From: Lachnospiraceae bacterium | GTDB taxonomy: Bacteria; Bacillota; Clostridia; Lachnospirales; Lachnospiraceae | DNA: 34,999 bases | Assembly (NCBI GenBank): GCA_017513625.1 | Contig: JAFXEW010000048.1 | Location: 1 to 34,999 of the forward strand | Direction of reading: 5' to 3' | Shown: positions 23,917 to 33,529 of the stretch, piece after piece | Layout of the letters: every line of letters begins with the position of its first letter | How positions within the stretch are numbered: the first letter of the stretch is position 1 | Position numbers and translations under genes: made by a program | The notes under the pieces: generated by a model | The model's database searches: none | What the model was told of the DNA's origin: nothing | Seen by the model: the letters and a program-made list of their open reading frames with translations, nothing else

Positions 23917-26514
23917 CTATTTAATTACCACATAATCTCTTGCAGGAATCTTTACGCCGCCTGCTGAATAATCCTGTTCACGATAGTTAACGTATACCTT
24001 TGTTCCGTCCTGATATGTCGTACAGGTAATCTCGGTATCCAGAACTTCGTGATTAACCATTCTCTGATTAAAGGTATGGCCTAAATCATCATTGTACTCT
24101 TTGTAAATGTCTAAAATCTTGTCATGCCATAAGGAATAATCTGCTGCGAAATACTGCGTATACAGTGTCTTCTGCAATGCAAAAGCAGTCTCTTCCATTA
24201 CGGTGAAGGATAAGCCCGCACCAAACTCTGCAGAACGAAGCAATACTTCATTCATGTGCTGTGCCAGGTTCAAAGGTTCATCCGTATAGTTGATATATCC
24301 GTGAAGCGCTAACTGATAAAAAGGTATCTCATAGTCGATAATGGTATATCCGGAACCACCCAGATCCATGTTGGTCACCATGTCAACATAAGGAACTGCA
24401 TAATCATTTCCTGTATTGATCATCATCTTAGCTCCTGCATCATCAGCAGCTTTCAGTTTCTCAATCTGTACTTCCAGAACATTCTGTCTGCTATGATAAT
24501 TGCCTCTCTTATAGTCGGATGATAAATCCTTACCCAGGTTTTCAAAGGATACACCTGCATTGTAAGAATCTGCAGTCTCCAGCATCGTATCTATACCTTC
24601 CATAATCAGGTCATGTCTTAACAGATAATATTCATCCAAATCATCACGCTGACTAAATGTAGTAGTAGAATACTCATACAGCTCAGCCTTTTCTTTACTT
24701 GCAAAGCGTGCCGCATCAGTGAATACCATAAATCCGTCAAATATATTGCTGTCCTTTGCATAGTCTGTCATACCGTTCAGATATACATCAATGCCCTTTT
24801 CAGCGGAACTGTCAATCAGACTTTGTAAGGATTTCTTATTTCCCAGCGCAGACACAGGTTTTACTTTATTGAGTACCTGCTGTTTAACACCACCGTTCAT
24901 CCAACCGGTTAACTTAACAGACATATTATCAATTCCGTCTGCATTTAACTCATGAACGATGTTCTCTGCTCCGCTAAAAGTAGTGAGCTTATGAGGTCTG
25001 GAAACAGGAACACCCAGAATCTGTCTTACCTTATCAACTGCACCAAGGATTTCAACAACTACGGGAGTACTATTATCATCATTTATGGTCAGATAATCAC
25101 CGTATTTATTTACCAGATACTTATTATAGTCGTTAGCCATATCCACATAGCTGTCAGAATTGATAAATCTGTATCTGTGCTTAATGCTGCCTTCCAAAGG
25201 ATTTTCATTGTAAACGAACATGTTACCATTATAGATGGTACCTACATCGTACTGTTCACGTGTAACGATATTGTACTGTGCGTTTACGTTATTAAAGCTG
25301 TTAATCTTTCCACTGATATTGGCCTGTACCGCACCGTAGGGAGCTCCCTCTTCCATAATACAGATATAGCTGTTTCCGTCACGTGCTATACCGAATACAT
25401 TATAGTGTGCTCTGGTCTCATGTACAACCGCTTTTCTTGCTGTTGCATAGTCCCAACCATATACATTTGCGTAGTAGCTGTTCTGTGCCACCTTACCATT
25501 ATTGAAGTTAATGACAGCACCGCCGCCTTCGGGTACTACCATATAACCTTCATCAGCAGTACCGCCTGCACCAAAGAAAGGAAGTACGCTCAGGTACAAA
25601 ATAGGATAATCCTTTTTGTATTCCATGGTTTCCATGGGAATCTCAACGATTAAATCTTCACCGTCAAAGCGATAAATCATATCCAGGTTGAAAACAGGCT
25701 TGTCGGATACCTTTTCCTTCAGATTTAATTCCTTATGTGCCAGATACTCTTCATAAGTATAACCTGCATCGCCGAATAACTGTTCAAACTTGGTTCTCAT
25801 GTTATCCTTGGTACCGTCACGGAGAACAAATATCGGCTCCTGTTCGATGATAGGATAGAACTGTAATAATTCTTCCTTATTGTCATTTTTACCAAGTTTA
25901 TTAAGATCGAACTTCTGGTAATACATTTCTATCAGAACGGTATCACTCTTGTTCATCTTAGCCATCCATTCTTCCATTTCCGCTACGGTAATAACGGGAG
26001 GAATCACATATTCCTTATCGGTATCACCGATAGAGTAGTGAATGGTAATAGCATCATCTGTTGCTTCGATATCATAAATCCGATTTACCATACTGTAAGT
26101 ATAGTTATTATAAATGGTATCAACACCATTGATGGTACTGTATGTAAGTACCAGTGTGGATCTTAAGTTACCACGTTCAACAGTCTGTGCAATCACATCG
26201 TTTTCTGCACCTTCGGGATTGGAATCCCATCTCATGCCGGAACGGGTATCTTCCACATAGAACTGGGTAGTGGTAGGATCCATAACAAATTTAATCTTAC
26301 CGCTTTTACTTTTCAGTTCAATAGGATCATCGGAGCCTTCATATCCGTTTACCTGAATTACCTCTTCAACTTCTTCAGGCACTTCGTATAACATTACGAC
26401 CAAAACACCTGCGAGAATAATTAAACAGAGAATGATGGGTCCTATGAGGCTTTTCAGCTTGGCTGCAAAAGCCGCGCCTAAACCGTTTTTCTTTGCTTTA
26501 TTGTTTTTCTTCAT
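23917..26514 (-). CDS. Large membrane-anchored protein resembling DUF5696
   Basis: An 865-residue protein with a basic N-terminus, one TM anchor (about 23-44) and a large extracytoplasmic part. About 60-480 looks beta-rich (many alternating-hydrophobic strands, GGGAVINFNNGK, FGIARDGNSYICIMEEG). About 490-790 has an alternating beta/alpha pattern compatible with a TIM barrel. Conserved-looking acidic stretches there are SFENLGKDLSSDY (656-668) and YTIIDYEIPFYQ (723-734). A small beta domain closes the protein. A beta-sandwich followed by a barrel is the plan of several glycoside hydrolase families, so a glycan-active role is plausible, but no named GH family is recognised. The family label is from memory. 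The start is supported by GGAGGG 11 bases upstream. It sits mid-operon between the two permease sets. Confidence 0.8.
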   Translation of the reverse strand: MKKNNKAKKNGLGAAFAAKLKSLIGPIILCLIILAGVLVVMLYEVPEEVEEVIQVNGYEGSDDPIELKSKSGKIKFVMDPTTTQFYVEDTRSGMRWDSNPEGAENDVIAQTVERGNLRSTLVLTYSTINGVDTIYNNYTYSMVNRIYDIEATDDAITIHYSIGDTDKEYVIPPVITVAEMEEWMAKMNKSDTVLIEMYYQKFDLNKLGKNDNKEELLQFYPIIEQEPIFVLRDGTKDNMRTKFEQLFGDAGYTYEEYLAHKELNLKEKVSDKPVFNLDMIYRFDGEDLIVEIPMETMEYKKDYPILYLSVLPFFGAGGTADEGYMVVPEGGGAVINFNNGKVAQNSYYANVYGWDYATARKAVVHETRAHYNVFGIARDGNSYICIMEEGAPYGAVQANISGKINSFNNVNAQYNIVTREQYDVGTIYNGNMFVYNENPLEGSIKHRYRFINSDSYVDMANDYNKYLVNKYGDYLTINDDNSTPVVVEILGAVDKVRQILGVPVSRPHKLTTFSGAENIVHELNADGIDNMSVKLTGWMNGGVKQQVLNKVKPVSALGNKKSLQSLIDSSAEKGIDVYLNGMTDYAKDSNIFDGFMVFTDAARFASKEKAELYEYSTTTFSQRDDLDEYYLLRHDLIMEGIDTMLETADSYNAGVSFENLGKDLSSDYKRGNYHSRQNVLEVQIEKLKAADDAGAKMMINTGNDYAVPYVDMVTNMDLGGSGYTIIDYEIPFYQLALHGYINYTDEPLNLAQHMNEVLLRSAEFGAGLSFTVMEETAFALQKTLYTQYFAADYSLWHDKILDIYKEYNDDLGHTFNQRMVNHEVLDTEITCTTYQDGTKVYVNYREQDYSAGGVKIPARDYVVIK

Positions 26515-26534
26515 AGTCGCTCAAACCCTCCATC

Positions 26535-27194
26535 CTATTGCATTCGGAAGATGATCTCTCTACCCATGGAGATAAAGTAAGAGACACCCTGGCTAATCAT
26601 ACTAAAGAACAGTAACAGAATAAACACTTCAACCAGCATTGCAAAAATGGTAGCAACACAGAAGAACAATGTTTTACCCAATTTATATTCATGTATCTGC
26701 ATCATTGCAAATATAATCAGGAACACTGCCCATACAAGGGAAAATGCACTGAGTATGCTATGGAACTCTGCCTCATCCACAGTTACACCGTTACTGAAAA
26801 TAATCAGCGGGAACTGAATCAAAGGATAAGGAATCATACAGTAGCATGTTGCCATATAAATCTGTTTCAGTCTGGCCTTACCTTCGAACAATGTGGTAAG
26901 CGCCCAGTTACCTACGCACCAGAGTGCAAGGGGGAACAGAATACTGGCAATGTACAGGAAGATATTGATATCTTCCCAGTATACCTTGTTGAAAATAAAG
27001 CTTGTATATTGAAGCTTCATAATTCTGGCAAGTACTGTTAAAAACAAGATTGTATTAGCAGCTGCCAGCGTACCTCTTTTTTCATGTGTGAGGTCCCAAT
27101 ACCCATCCAGGGGATGTGTGGTACAATACAAGGCAAACTTTAATGATTTAAAATACTTTGTATATGTTTCTTTCTTTGTTAATGAACTAAACAT
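26535..27194 (-). CDS. Yip1-family membrane protein
   Basis: A 219-residue protein with five hydrophobic segments (about 44-60, 75-98, 113-134, 147-166, 176-202). The N-terminal motif THPLDGYWDLTHEKRGT precedes TM1, typical of bacterial Yip1-like proteins. The cytoplasmic N-terminus is about 40 residues. The function of bacterial Yip1 proteins is not established; this one is encoded between an NHL-propeller protein and the DUF5696-like protein, suggesting an assembly or scaffolding role in the same envelope complex. The ribosome binding site AGGAGG is perfect. Confidence 0.85.
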   Translation of the reverse strand: MFSSLTKKETYTKYFKSLKFALYCTTHPLDGYWDLTHEKRGTLAAANTILFLTVLARIMKLQYTSFIFNKVYWEDINIFLYIASILFPLALWCVGNWALTTLFEGKARLKQIYMATCYCMIPYPLIQFPLIIFSNGVTVDEAEFHSILSAFSLVWAVFLIIFAMMQIHEYKLGKTLFFCVATIFAMLVEVFILLLFFSMISQGVSYFISMGREIIFRMQ

Positions 27195-27206
27195 GTCTGC
27201 CTCCTA

Positions 27207-28706
27207 TCACCTTCTAAAATATTCGTCAGTATCGATTTCATGCTTAATGGCTTTTATCTTGCCGATAGCTGTGGGAACACCGAATATAACCACAAGTGCA
27301 ATAATTACCCAGAGAATATTCTCTTCCACCACATCTTTTCGGTACTGCTTGAAGGCTTTGGAGTAATTTTCTTCATCATACTTTAATTCAAAGTACTCAA
27401 GAGACTCGCCAAATCTTTCCTGACGCATCAGCGCTCTACCTACACCGATGTAAGCAAGGTCGTAGTTACCGTTATAAGCGATAACTTCCTGCCAGGTATC
27501 ACCGGACTTGGTATACTCACCTGCCTGGAACTGCTCAACCGCATCGAATATCTTCTGACCGAACTCTGTGGGTCTGAATACGGTAATACTACAATCCAGT
27601 GAATCTAATACTAACAGATCGTGCCCCATATGTTCAATCGCTGCAGGTTGTCTGAAATATCCATCCTGATTACCGGCTCCGCCGAATGCGTAAACCAGAT
27701 TACCCTGGTCATCATACGCAAATATACGTCCGCGGTTCTTATCCAGAAGATAATAAATATCATTATCCATCGCAGTTACGTCAATAATCTGGGAAGGTCC
27801 GGTATATCCACCGCCTTCGTCCCAATGGATATCACCAATTACGAACCAGTTACCGTTACGTACCAGGATATCGGAACCCATCAGATTCAGTCTCTTAACC
27901 GCATCTGCATCTCCGGCATCCAATTCAGCAGGAGAAGCCTTACTGGTACATACATAAATGAATCCTTCATGATCCATGAAAATATTTTCGTACTCTGTAG
28001 GAACAAATGCTTCCATCTGAGCTCTCTGCTCTTTGGTGGACAACTTCTTCCACAACCAATCCTTAAAGGAATAGGTTACTTCTGCCGCACCGATGAATCC
28101 TGAGAATTCACCATCCTCTTCAAACTTGATAACACCCTTGTTTACGTTTGTAGCGATACAATATACACGGTCAGCAGTATCAATACAAAGCTTATCGGGC
28201 AGGAAGCTCAGGTCCTGAGGAAAGTTAGGGTCATCAGGCTTAGTGAACTCCATAATAAATCTCAAGTCTTTATCAAGCTTTACAATACGGTTGTTATTCT
28301 TATCAGCGATAAAAATATTACCCGCTTCGGAAACTGCGATATCGGTAGGAGTATTAAATGTGTTAATCTCTACATCACCGTAGAAACTGTCGAACTCTCT
28401 TACCAAAGAGAAAATACCCTGGTCATCGCGTTCCAGCTCAATAATTCTGTGATTATTGGTATCACAGATATACACGTGATTGTCACGTACATAAAGCGCA
28501 CTGGGATTCACCAGCTTGGAATCCAGACCCATGTCAACACCGGTCAACACCTGGGCTACAGTGTATGCATCGGGTGAGTACTGTACGTCTCCCCAATAGT
28601 CAAAGTTATAAGTATAACCTTTTTCAGCATTTACTACCATGGATGAACTTAAGCCTATGATAATACATGCCAAGAATACAGAAAGTCTTTTCATTGTTTT
28701 TCTCAT
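27207..28706 (-). CDS. Secreted NHL-propeller protein with C-terminal TM anchor
   Basis: A 499-residue protein with a cleavable signal peptide (AxA-type site near VVNA-EKG, residue 27). Repeated NHL blades follow (LVNPSALYVRDNHVYICDTN; FNTPTDIAVSEAGNIFIADK; further weaker blades to about 390), consistent with a six-bladed propeller. A TPR-like helical pair comes next (about 395-450: YDLAYIGVGRALMRQERFGE), then a C-terminal TM (about 462-482) and a short charged tail. The propeller would face the outside. NHL propellers usually bind proteins or polysaccharides. It lies between the first permease pair and the Yip1 gene, in the same operon. Ligand unknown. Confidence 0.87.
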   Translation of the reverse strand: MRKTMKRLSVFLACIIIGLSSSMVVNAEKGYTYNFDYWGDVQYSPDAYTVAQVLTGVDMGLDSKLVNPSALYVRDNHVYICDTNNHRIIELERDDQGIFSLVREFDSFYGDVEINTFNTPTDIAVSEAGNIFIADKNNNRIVKLDKDLRFIMEFTKPDDPNFPQDLSFLPDKLCIDTADRVYCIATNVNKGVIKFEEDGEFSGFIGAAEVTYSFKDWLWKKLSTKEQRAQMEAFVPTEYENIFMDHEGFIYVCTSKASPAELDAGDADAVKRLNLMGSDILVRNGNWFVIGDIHWDEGGGYTGPSQIIDVTAMDNDIYYLLDKNRGRIFAYDDQGNLVYAFGGAGNQDGYFRQPAAIEHMGHDLLVLDSLDCSITVFRPTEFGQKIFDAVEQFQAGEYTKSGDTWQEVIAYNGNYDLAYIGVGRALMRQERFGESLEYFELKYDEENYSKAFKQYRKDVVEENILWVIIALVVIFGVPTAIGKIKAIKHEIDTDEYFRR

Positions 28707-28725
28707 ATCTTACCTCATCCTATCA

Positions 28726-29625
28726 TTAATCTTTTAATCCGGAGCTTGCCATTGTTTCAAGAATCTGGCTCTCGGACATAATAAATATTGTAATGGGCAC
28801 TACCATGATAACGATACTTACCGCCTGAACCTGACCGGTTCTTGCGATACCGCCGCCACCTACCTGCTGCAGTGCATATACCAATGTCTTCTTCTCTTCG
28901 GAGTAGATAAACATATTTGCAGGGTTGTTCCACAAGCTCTGTACGGAGTAAATAATCATGGTCAACCATGCAGGCTTAACGTTAGGCATTACGATGTCAA
29001 TAAATACTCTCCACTCTCTCGCACCGTCAATCTTTGCCGCTTCAATCAGTGACATGGGCAAACCTTCCATAAACTGCTTCATCAGGAAGAAGCCCATGGG
29101 GAATGCAAATGCGGGGATAACCAGTGACCAGTATGTATCAATCCAGCCGAATGCATTCAGAATCAGATAGTTAGGAATCTGAGTAATGTATCCGGAAAAC
29201 ATCAGGGATACGGTAACTACTTTAAAGAATGTCTTTCCGCCGGGGAAATCATACTTTGCAAGTACGAATGCACCCATGGAAGCAACAATCAAATGTCCTG
29301 CCGTACCGGCAAATGTCAACCATACGGTATTAAATATATATCTGGAGAATGTAACCCAGGACTTACCCATGGTTACAAACAAATCTGCGAAATTGTCCAA
29401 AGTAGGGTTCTGCGCCAGAATCTTAGGCGGGAACAGGAACAATTCGTCCAGTGGCTTCAGGGCACTGCTGACCGAGAACACCAAGGGGAAAACCATTAAA
29501 AACGCCATACCCAGCAGGAAAAGATACAGAAAGAAGTCTCCAACTAAGGAACGATTGGGTTTTCTCTTTTTTAAAATTTTCGCTTTCGGCTTGTAAGCCT
29601 TTTCTACTTTCATCTTTTTGCTCAT
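28726..29625 (-). CDS. Carbohydrate ABC permease, MalG type (first set)
   Basis: A 299-residue permease with a basic 28-residue N-terminal tail, six TM segments and the EAA loop IEAAKIDGAREWRVFIDIVMP (194-214). It ends SSGLKD, as typical. ATG 29625 lies one base after the TGA of the preceding permease gene, so translation is coupled. It forms the heterodimeric channel with the MalF-type protein before it. Confidence 0.94.
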   Translation of the reverse strand: MSKKMKVEKAYKPKAKILKKRKPNRSLVGDFFLYLFLLGMAFLMVFPLVFSVSSALKPLDELFLFPPKILAQNPTLDNFADLFVTMGKSWVTFSRYIFNTVWLTFAGTAGHLIVASMGAFVLAKYDFPGGKTFFKVVTVSLMFSGYITQIPNYLILNAFGWIDTYWSLVIPAFAFPMGFFLMKQFMEGLPMSLIEAAKIDGAREWRVFIDIVMPNVKPAWLTMIIYSVQSLWNNPANMFIYSEEKKTLVYALQQVGGGGIARTGQVQAVSIVIMVVPITIFIMSESQILETMASSGLKD

Positions 29626-29626
29626 A

Positions 29627-30568
29627 TCAGGTTCCTACTCTTCTCAATAAACTTTGAATTCCCTTGTTACATAAAATCATAACTACAAACAGTACTGTTG
29701 CAATTGCTGATGCATAACCCATTTCGAATCGGGTGAAACCGTAGTCGAAAAGGTGTGTAACAACTGTACGCGCCTCATAATCGGTACTGGGGTAGCCACA
29801 CAGCTGCATGGTAACATCACAAACACCGAAGGACTGGGTAATGGTCATAACCGCACCGAACAGAAGCATGGGCTTCATATTAGGCAGTGTAATGAACCAT
29901 AGTTCCTGCCAACGGTTCTTAATTCCGTCCATGTAACCTGCTTCAAACTGTGCACGGTCAACACCCTGCAGACCTGCAACAAAAGCAAGGAAGCCGGAAC
30001 CCAAACTCATCCAGAGAATAACCACCATACAAATAGGAAGCATATATCTGGGATCCTGGAACCAAAGAATAGGTGTGTCAATAATGCCCATCTCCATGAG
30101 CAGTGCATTCATATTACCGTATGCATCACCTCTAAAGAGAATGGAGAATACTACCAGACACGCTGCACCTGCAATGGAAGGAGCATAGAATACCACGATT
30201 GCAATGGTTCTGATCCAACGGGGTAATTCGTTGATCAGCCAGGCAAACAGGAAGGACATCAAATATCCCAAAGGACCTGTTATAACTGCAATCATAAAGG
30301 TGTTTTTAACACCTTTCAGGAAGATATCATCATCCAGAATCAAGCTGGTGTAATTGTCCAAACCAATAAATCTGGGCATTTCCAAAATATTGTAATAAGT
30401 AAAACTGAAGAAAATAGATGTAACCAGCGGTACAATATAGAATACCGCAAATACTAATGCATACGGTGCCAGGAACGCATAACACATTTTACTCTTCTTG
30501 GCTTTCTTCACGCCAACCTGGAAGTTGTGCTTGCGCAAGGCAAAATACTTCTTAATATACTCTTTCAT
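29627..30568 (-). CDS. Sugar ABC permease, MalF type (first set)
   Basis: A 313-residue permease with six TM segments, the family's PRFIGLDNYTSLI segment (about 65-77) and the EAA loop FEAGYMDGIKNRWQELWFITLP (208-229), in which the usual EAA is EAG. AGGAGG just upstream supports the start. It follows the large solute-binding protein gene by 9 bases, which indicates one transcriptional unit. Confidence 0.94.
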   Translation of the reverse strand: MKEYIKKYFALRKHNFQVGVKKAKKSKMCYAFLAPYALVFAVFYIVPLVTSIFFSFTYYNILEMPRFIGLDNYTSLILDDDIFLKGVKNTFMIAVITGPLGYLMSFLFAWLINELPRWIRTIAIVVFYAPSIAGAACLVVFSILFRGDAYGNMNALLMEMGIIDTPILWFQDPRYMLPICMVVILWMSLGSGFLAFVAGLQGVDRAQFEAGYMDGIKNRWQELWFITLPNMKPMLLFGAVMTITQSFGVCDVTMQLCGYPSTDYEARTVVTHLFDYGFTRFEMGYASAIATVLFVVMILCNKGIQSLLRRVGT

Positions 30569-30577
30569 GCCTGCCTC

Positions 30578-33529
30578 CTATTCAGTGGGTAAACCGAACT
30601 CGCGTCGTTTCTTCGTAAGCTCTTCGTTAATTACGATACCATAGTCCAGAATGGTCTCTCTGGGATCTTCATGATTAATCATAATCATACGGCAAGCATT
30701 GGAGATATGACGTCCGGTGTAATAACCGCCGGGAACTTCACGGATACCTACGTTCCAATCCCACTGTTCATCCAGAACTTCAATCTCTTCCGGACTCCAT
30801 GCCAGTTCTTTCATTGCTGCTCTGTTAGCAGTTGCATATCGAGCAGAAGAACCGAGCAATGCTTCGATTTCACGACCGAAACGAACCTGTGTATCCTTAG
30901 ACACCCACCACTTCATGAATTCCCATGAATTATCTCTGATGTTCTGGTCATCGGTCTTTATCATCATACATGCGGAACCGGATGTAAAGTTGGATCTGTC
31001 AATGTAGGTTCTGCCGTTTTCATCCACTCTCTCGGTACCGGGGATTACGGTAAAGTCCCAAAGACCTCTGATTTCGGGAGCGGAAACAACCAATGTATTG
31101 TATAAAGTATAACTCTGGATACCGATAGGCATTTCACCTGAACGGAATCGGCTGGGGAAGTCATAAATAATAGGAATGCCGTAGTCGGTAAACCACTTGG
31201 TGTAATCGGCAAATGCCTCTACACCTGCTTCCGTATCAATTACGGTTCTGGTACCCTTTTCATTATATAAATCACCGCCGTACTGGAACAGCAACGTGAA
31301 ATACATGGTAAGGTCAGGGTTGTTAGTGGTTACTACAGTAGCACCGGGTGCAGAAGCACTGCTACCGCCGGCTGTAGGAATAGCAACCGTCATGTTGTTA
31401 CCCTGAATGGTAGGAAGCATTTCAATCAAATCCTGCCATGTCTGAGGAACTTCAAGTCCCAGTTCCTCTAAAATATCTGTACGATAGAACATTACGTTGA
31501 ACTGCTGACTCTCAGGCAATCCGTATAATGCACCGTCCAGACCAATCTGTTCGTATGAACTGCGTGAGAAATCTGTCAGTACCTCGTCAATGTCATCGAA
31601 CTGTGTCAAATCTTCAACTGCATTACGAAGGGCGTAGTTTACAGGCTGATCAGCACCTACGGAAAGTGCCACATCCGGACCTCTTCCTGCAAGTACTGCA
31701 TTCAGCAGTGAACCGGGGTTAACGATTTCCACGTTTACCTTGATTCCTGTCTCGGGAGTAAAGGTGTCGTCAATCATGGTCTTTAAGATGGTACCCTGGT
31801 CACGACCGGTGGTTACCCAAACCTTGATCGCATCTTTTCCTTCGGAACCTTCGTATACATCACCTACTGCATCATAGTCTACGATGAAGGATGCAAAGAA
31901 GGACTTGATTTCATGGAAGATACTTGCGAAAATACCCGCCTTATCCTTCTTAACTTCTGCGTCTGCACCGGAAACTACCAGGTAGTCAACATCCAGCTTG
32001 ATTTCCGCCATGTTCAGGATAGCAGTACCAAGTGCAGAAACATTTTCCTTAAAGTTTGCAAACTCTACAGTAATCTTTTCGGGTTTCTCTACAAATCTTT
32101 CAAGCTGAACAGCCAGTGTCTGCGCTGTGGCAATCTTATCAGCCTTCTGACCGGTATAAGCAACTACGTCATCTACAATCTTATATAATCTTTTTGCTTC
32201 CAGATCCATTGCAGTGATTACTTCAGGGTACTGCTGATGAATCTTGTAATCCCTGTATTTATCAGGAGTAGCACCGGTGTATACCAGCAGCTTACGGTAA
32301 ATCAGATTCAAACGTGCGGTGGAATTCTCCAATTCTTCAAGAATAGGTCCCATATCGCCCAGTGTAGCTTCCAGACGAATGGTATGATCACCCTTCTTTA
32401 AATAGAACTTGTAAGGATCACCGTTTTCATCTGCCAGGGTCTGAAGATTCCAGTCATTGTCATAATCAAAGCTGATTGCTTCTACTTCACTGAAAGGAAT
32501 CTCGCCGTCGATATATACGCTTCTGCTGGAAACGGAACCACGCTGATAATTCTGACGTCCCTTTACGGAGATGTTGTAATAACCATCCTCAGGAACGCTG
32601 AATTCCCACTCAATCCACTGACCGGATGAACGCCATGAATCACCGCCGGTGTAGTTCATCAGGGTCTTCATTACACTGTTGGGCTGTGTGGTAGGTGAAG
32701 AACGGTCGTACTTCGCATACAGGGATGCATCGGAACGAACAGTGGATGCCTCACCCTGAATCTGCTGGTAATAGCTTAAGCCTTCGCCTGTAGCCTCTTT
32801 ACCGCCCACCTTTGCAATATACTCTTCGTATGTATCTCTCTTTTCAACGCCTTTAATATTAATCGCACCGATGACCAACGGTTCATTAACAGCTTTAATG
32901 GCAACTTTGTTAGCACCCTTCTCAAAATAGAAGCAGTACGGCTCGGAGATATATCCCATATCGTCTTTCAGATATGTACTCTGCCACTCAAAACGCTCAA
33001 TCTGGGTAGGACGGATTTCATTGCCCTGGTTATCTTTCTTAACAGGACCGGCATCCACCCAAAGTCTGCTAAACGTCATGTTCTCTGCATCGTCAAAAGG
33101 CAGTTCTCCGTTAATATAGAAAGCACGCTCTGCGGCAACACCGCGGGACTCTACAGTCATATACTCCATTTCTACATTATAAAAACCGCTTTCAGGGATA
33201 TTAACCTCCCATTCAACAAAAGAACCGGATTCTGTATACAGAGCGTCTCTGCCGTAATCAATACTGCGCTCTTCAATTCCGGCTCCGGACTGAAAATCCA
33301 TCACGGAAATCTCCACATTCTTCTGTGGATACTTCGCATCCGCATGAGCGCTCAGATAAAGAGAATATGTCCCCTTTCTCTCTGCACCCTTTACGTCTTC
33401 CGTCAGGTCATAGCCTTCGTATTTAGCGCGATAACTATCAGCGGTGGTCAGTCCGTTGATGGCATAAATTAACACGATAAACAATGCTATGCCGCCTAAT
33501 AACAACAACTTCTTTGTAGAGTCTTTCAT
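30578..33529 (-). CDS. Membrane-anchored solute-binding protein with two beta-sandwich modules
   Basis: A 983-residue protein with an N-terminal signal anchor (about 7-26) and no lipobox Cys. Two homologous beta-sandwich modules follow. Module 1 is about 100-228 (FVEWEVNIPESGFYNVEMEY, FYINGELPF, YCFYFEKGANKVAIKA). Module 2 is about 302-390 (WIEWEFSVPEDGYYNISVKG, VYIDGEIPF, YKFYLKKGDHTIRLEA). Their layout resembles CBM6/35-type carbohydrate-binding folds. A helical region spans 395-555, then a family-1 solute-binding domain about 566-960 (IKVWVTTGRDQGTILKTMID, GRGPDVALSVGADQP, LYGLPESQQFNVMFYRTDIL, SGSACMMIK). It is about twice the usual length. Start ATG 33529 is supported by GGAGG; the frame to 33625 has no such site. 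It is the first gene of the operon. Confidence 0.9.
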   Translation of the reverse strand: MKDSTKKLLLLGGIALFIVLIYAINGLTTADSYRAKYEGYDLTEDVKGAERKGTYSLYLSAHADAKYPQKNVEISVMDFQSGAGIEERSIDYGRDALYTESGSFVEWEVNIPESGFYNVEMEYMTVESRGVAAERAFYINGELPFDDAENMTFSRLWVDAGPVKKDNQGNEIRPTQIERFEWQSTYLKDDMGYISEPYCFYFEKGANKVAIKAVNEPLVIGAINIKGVEKRDTYEEYIAKVGGKEATGEGLSYYQQIQGEASTVRSDASLYAKYDRSSPTTQPNSVMKTLMNYTGGDSWRSSGQWIEWEFSVPEDGYYNISVKGRQNYQRGSVSSRSVYIDGEIPFSEVEAISFDYDNDWNLQTLADENGDPYKFYLKKGDHTIRLEATLGDMGPILEELENSTARLNLIYRKLLVYTGATPDKYRDYKIHQQYPEVITAMDLEAKRLYKIVDDVVAYTGQKADKIATAQTLAVQLERFVEKPEKITVEFANFKENVSALGTAILNMAEIKLDVDYLVVSGADAEVKKDKAGIFASIFHEIKSFFASFIVDYDAVGDVYEGSEGKDAIKVWVTTGRDQGTILKTMIDDTFTPETGIKVNVEIVNPGSLLNAVLAGRGPDVALSVGADQPVNYALRNAVEDLTQFDDIDEVLTDFSRSSYEQIGLDGALYGLPESQQFNVMFYRTDILEELGLEVPQTWQDLIEMLPTIQGNNMTVAIPTAGGSSASAPGATVVTTNNPDLTMYFTLLFQYGGDLYNEKGTRTVIDTEAGVEAFADYTKWFTDYGIPIIYDFPSRFRSGEMPIGIQSYTLYNTLVVSAPEIRGLWDFTVIPGTERVDENGRTYIDRSNFTSGSACMMIKTDDQNIRDNSWEFMKWWVSKDTQVRFGREIEALLGSSARYATANRAAMKELAWSPEEIEVLDEQWDWNVGIREVPGGYYTGRHISNACRMIMINHEDPRETILDYGIVINEELTKKRREFGLPTE

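Noticed and set aside
24952-25653. 233-residue frame antisense to the DUF5696-like gene
   Set aside because: Low-complexity I/V/C/T-rich translation typical of an antisense shadow; the minus-strand frame is 865 codons long with operon context.
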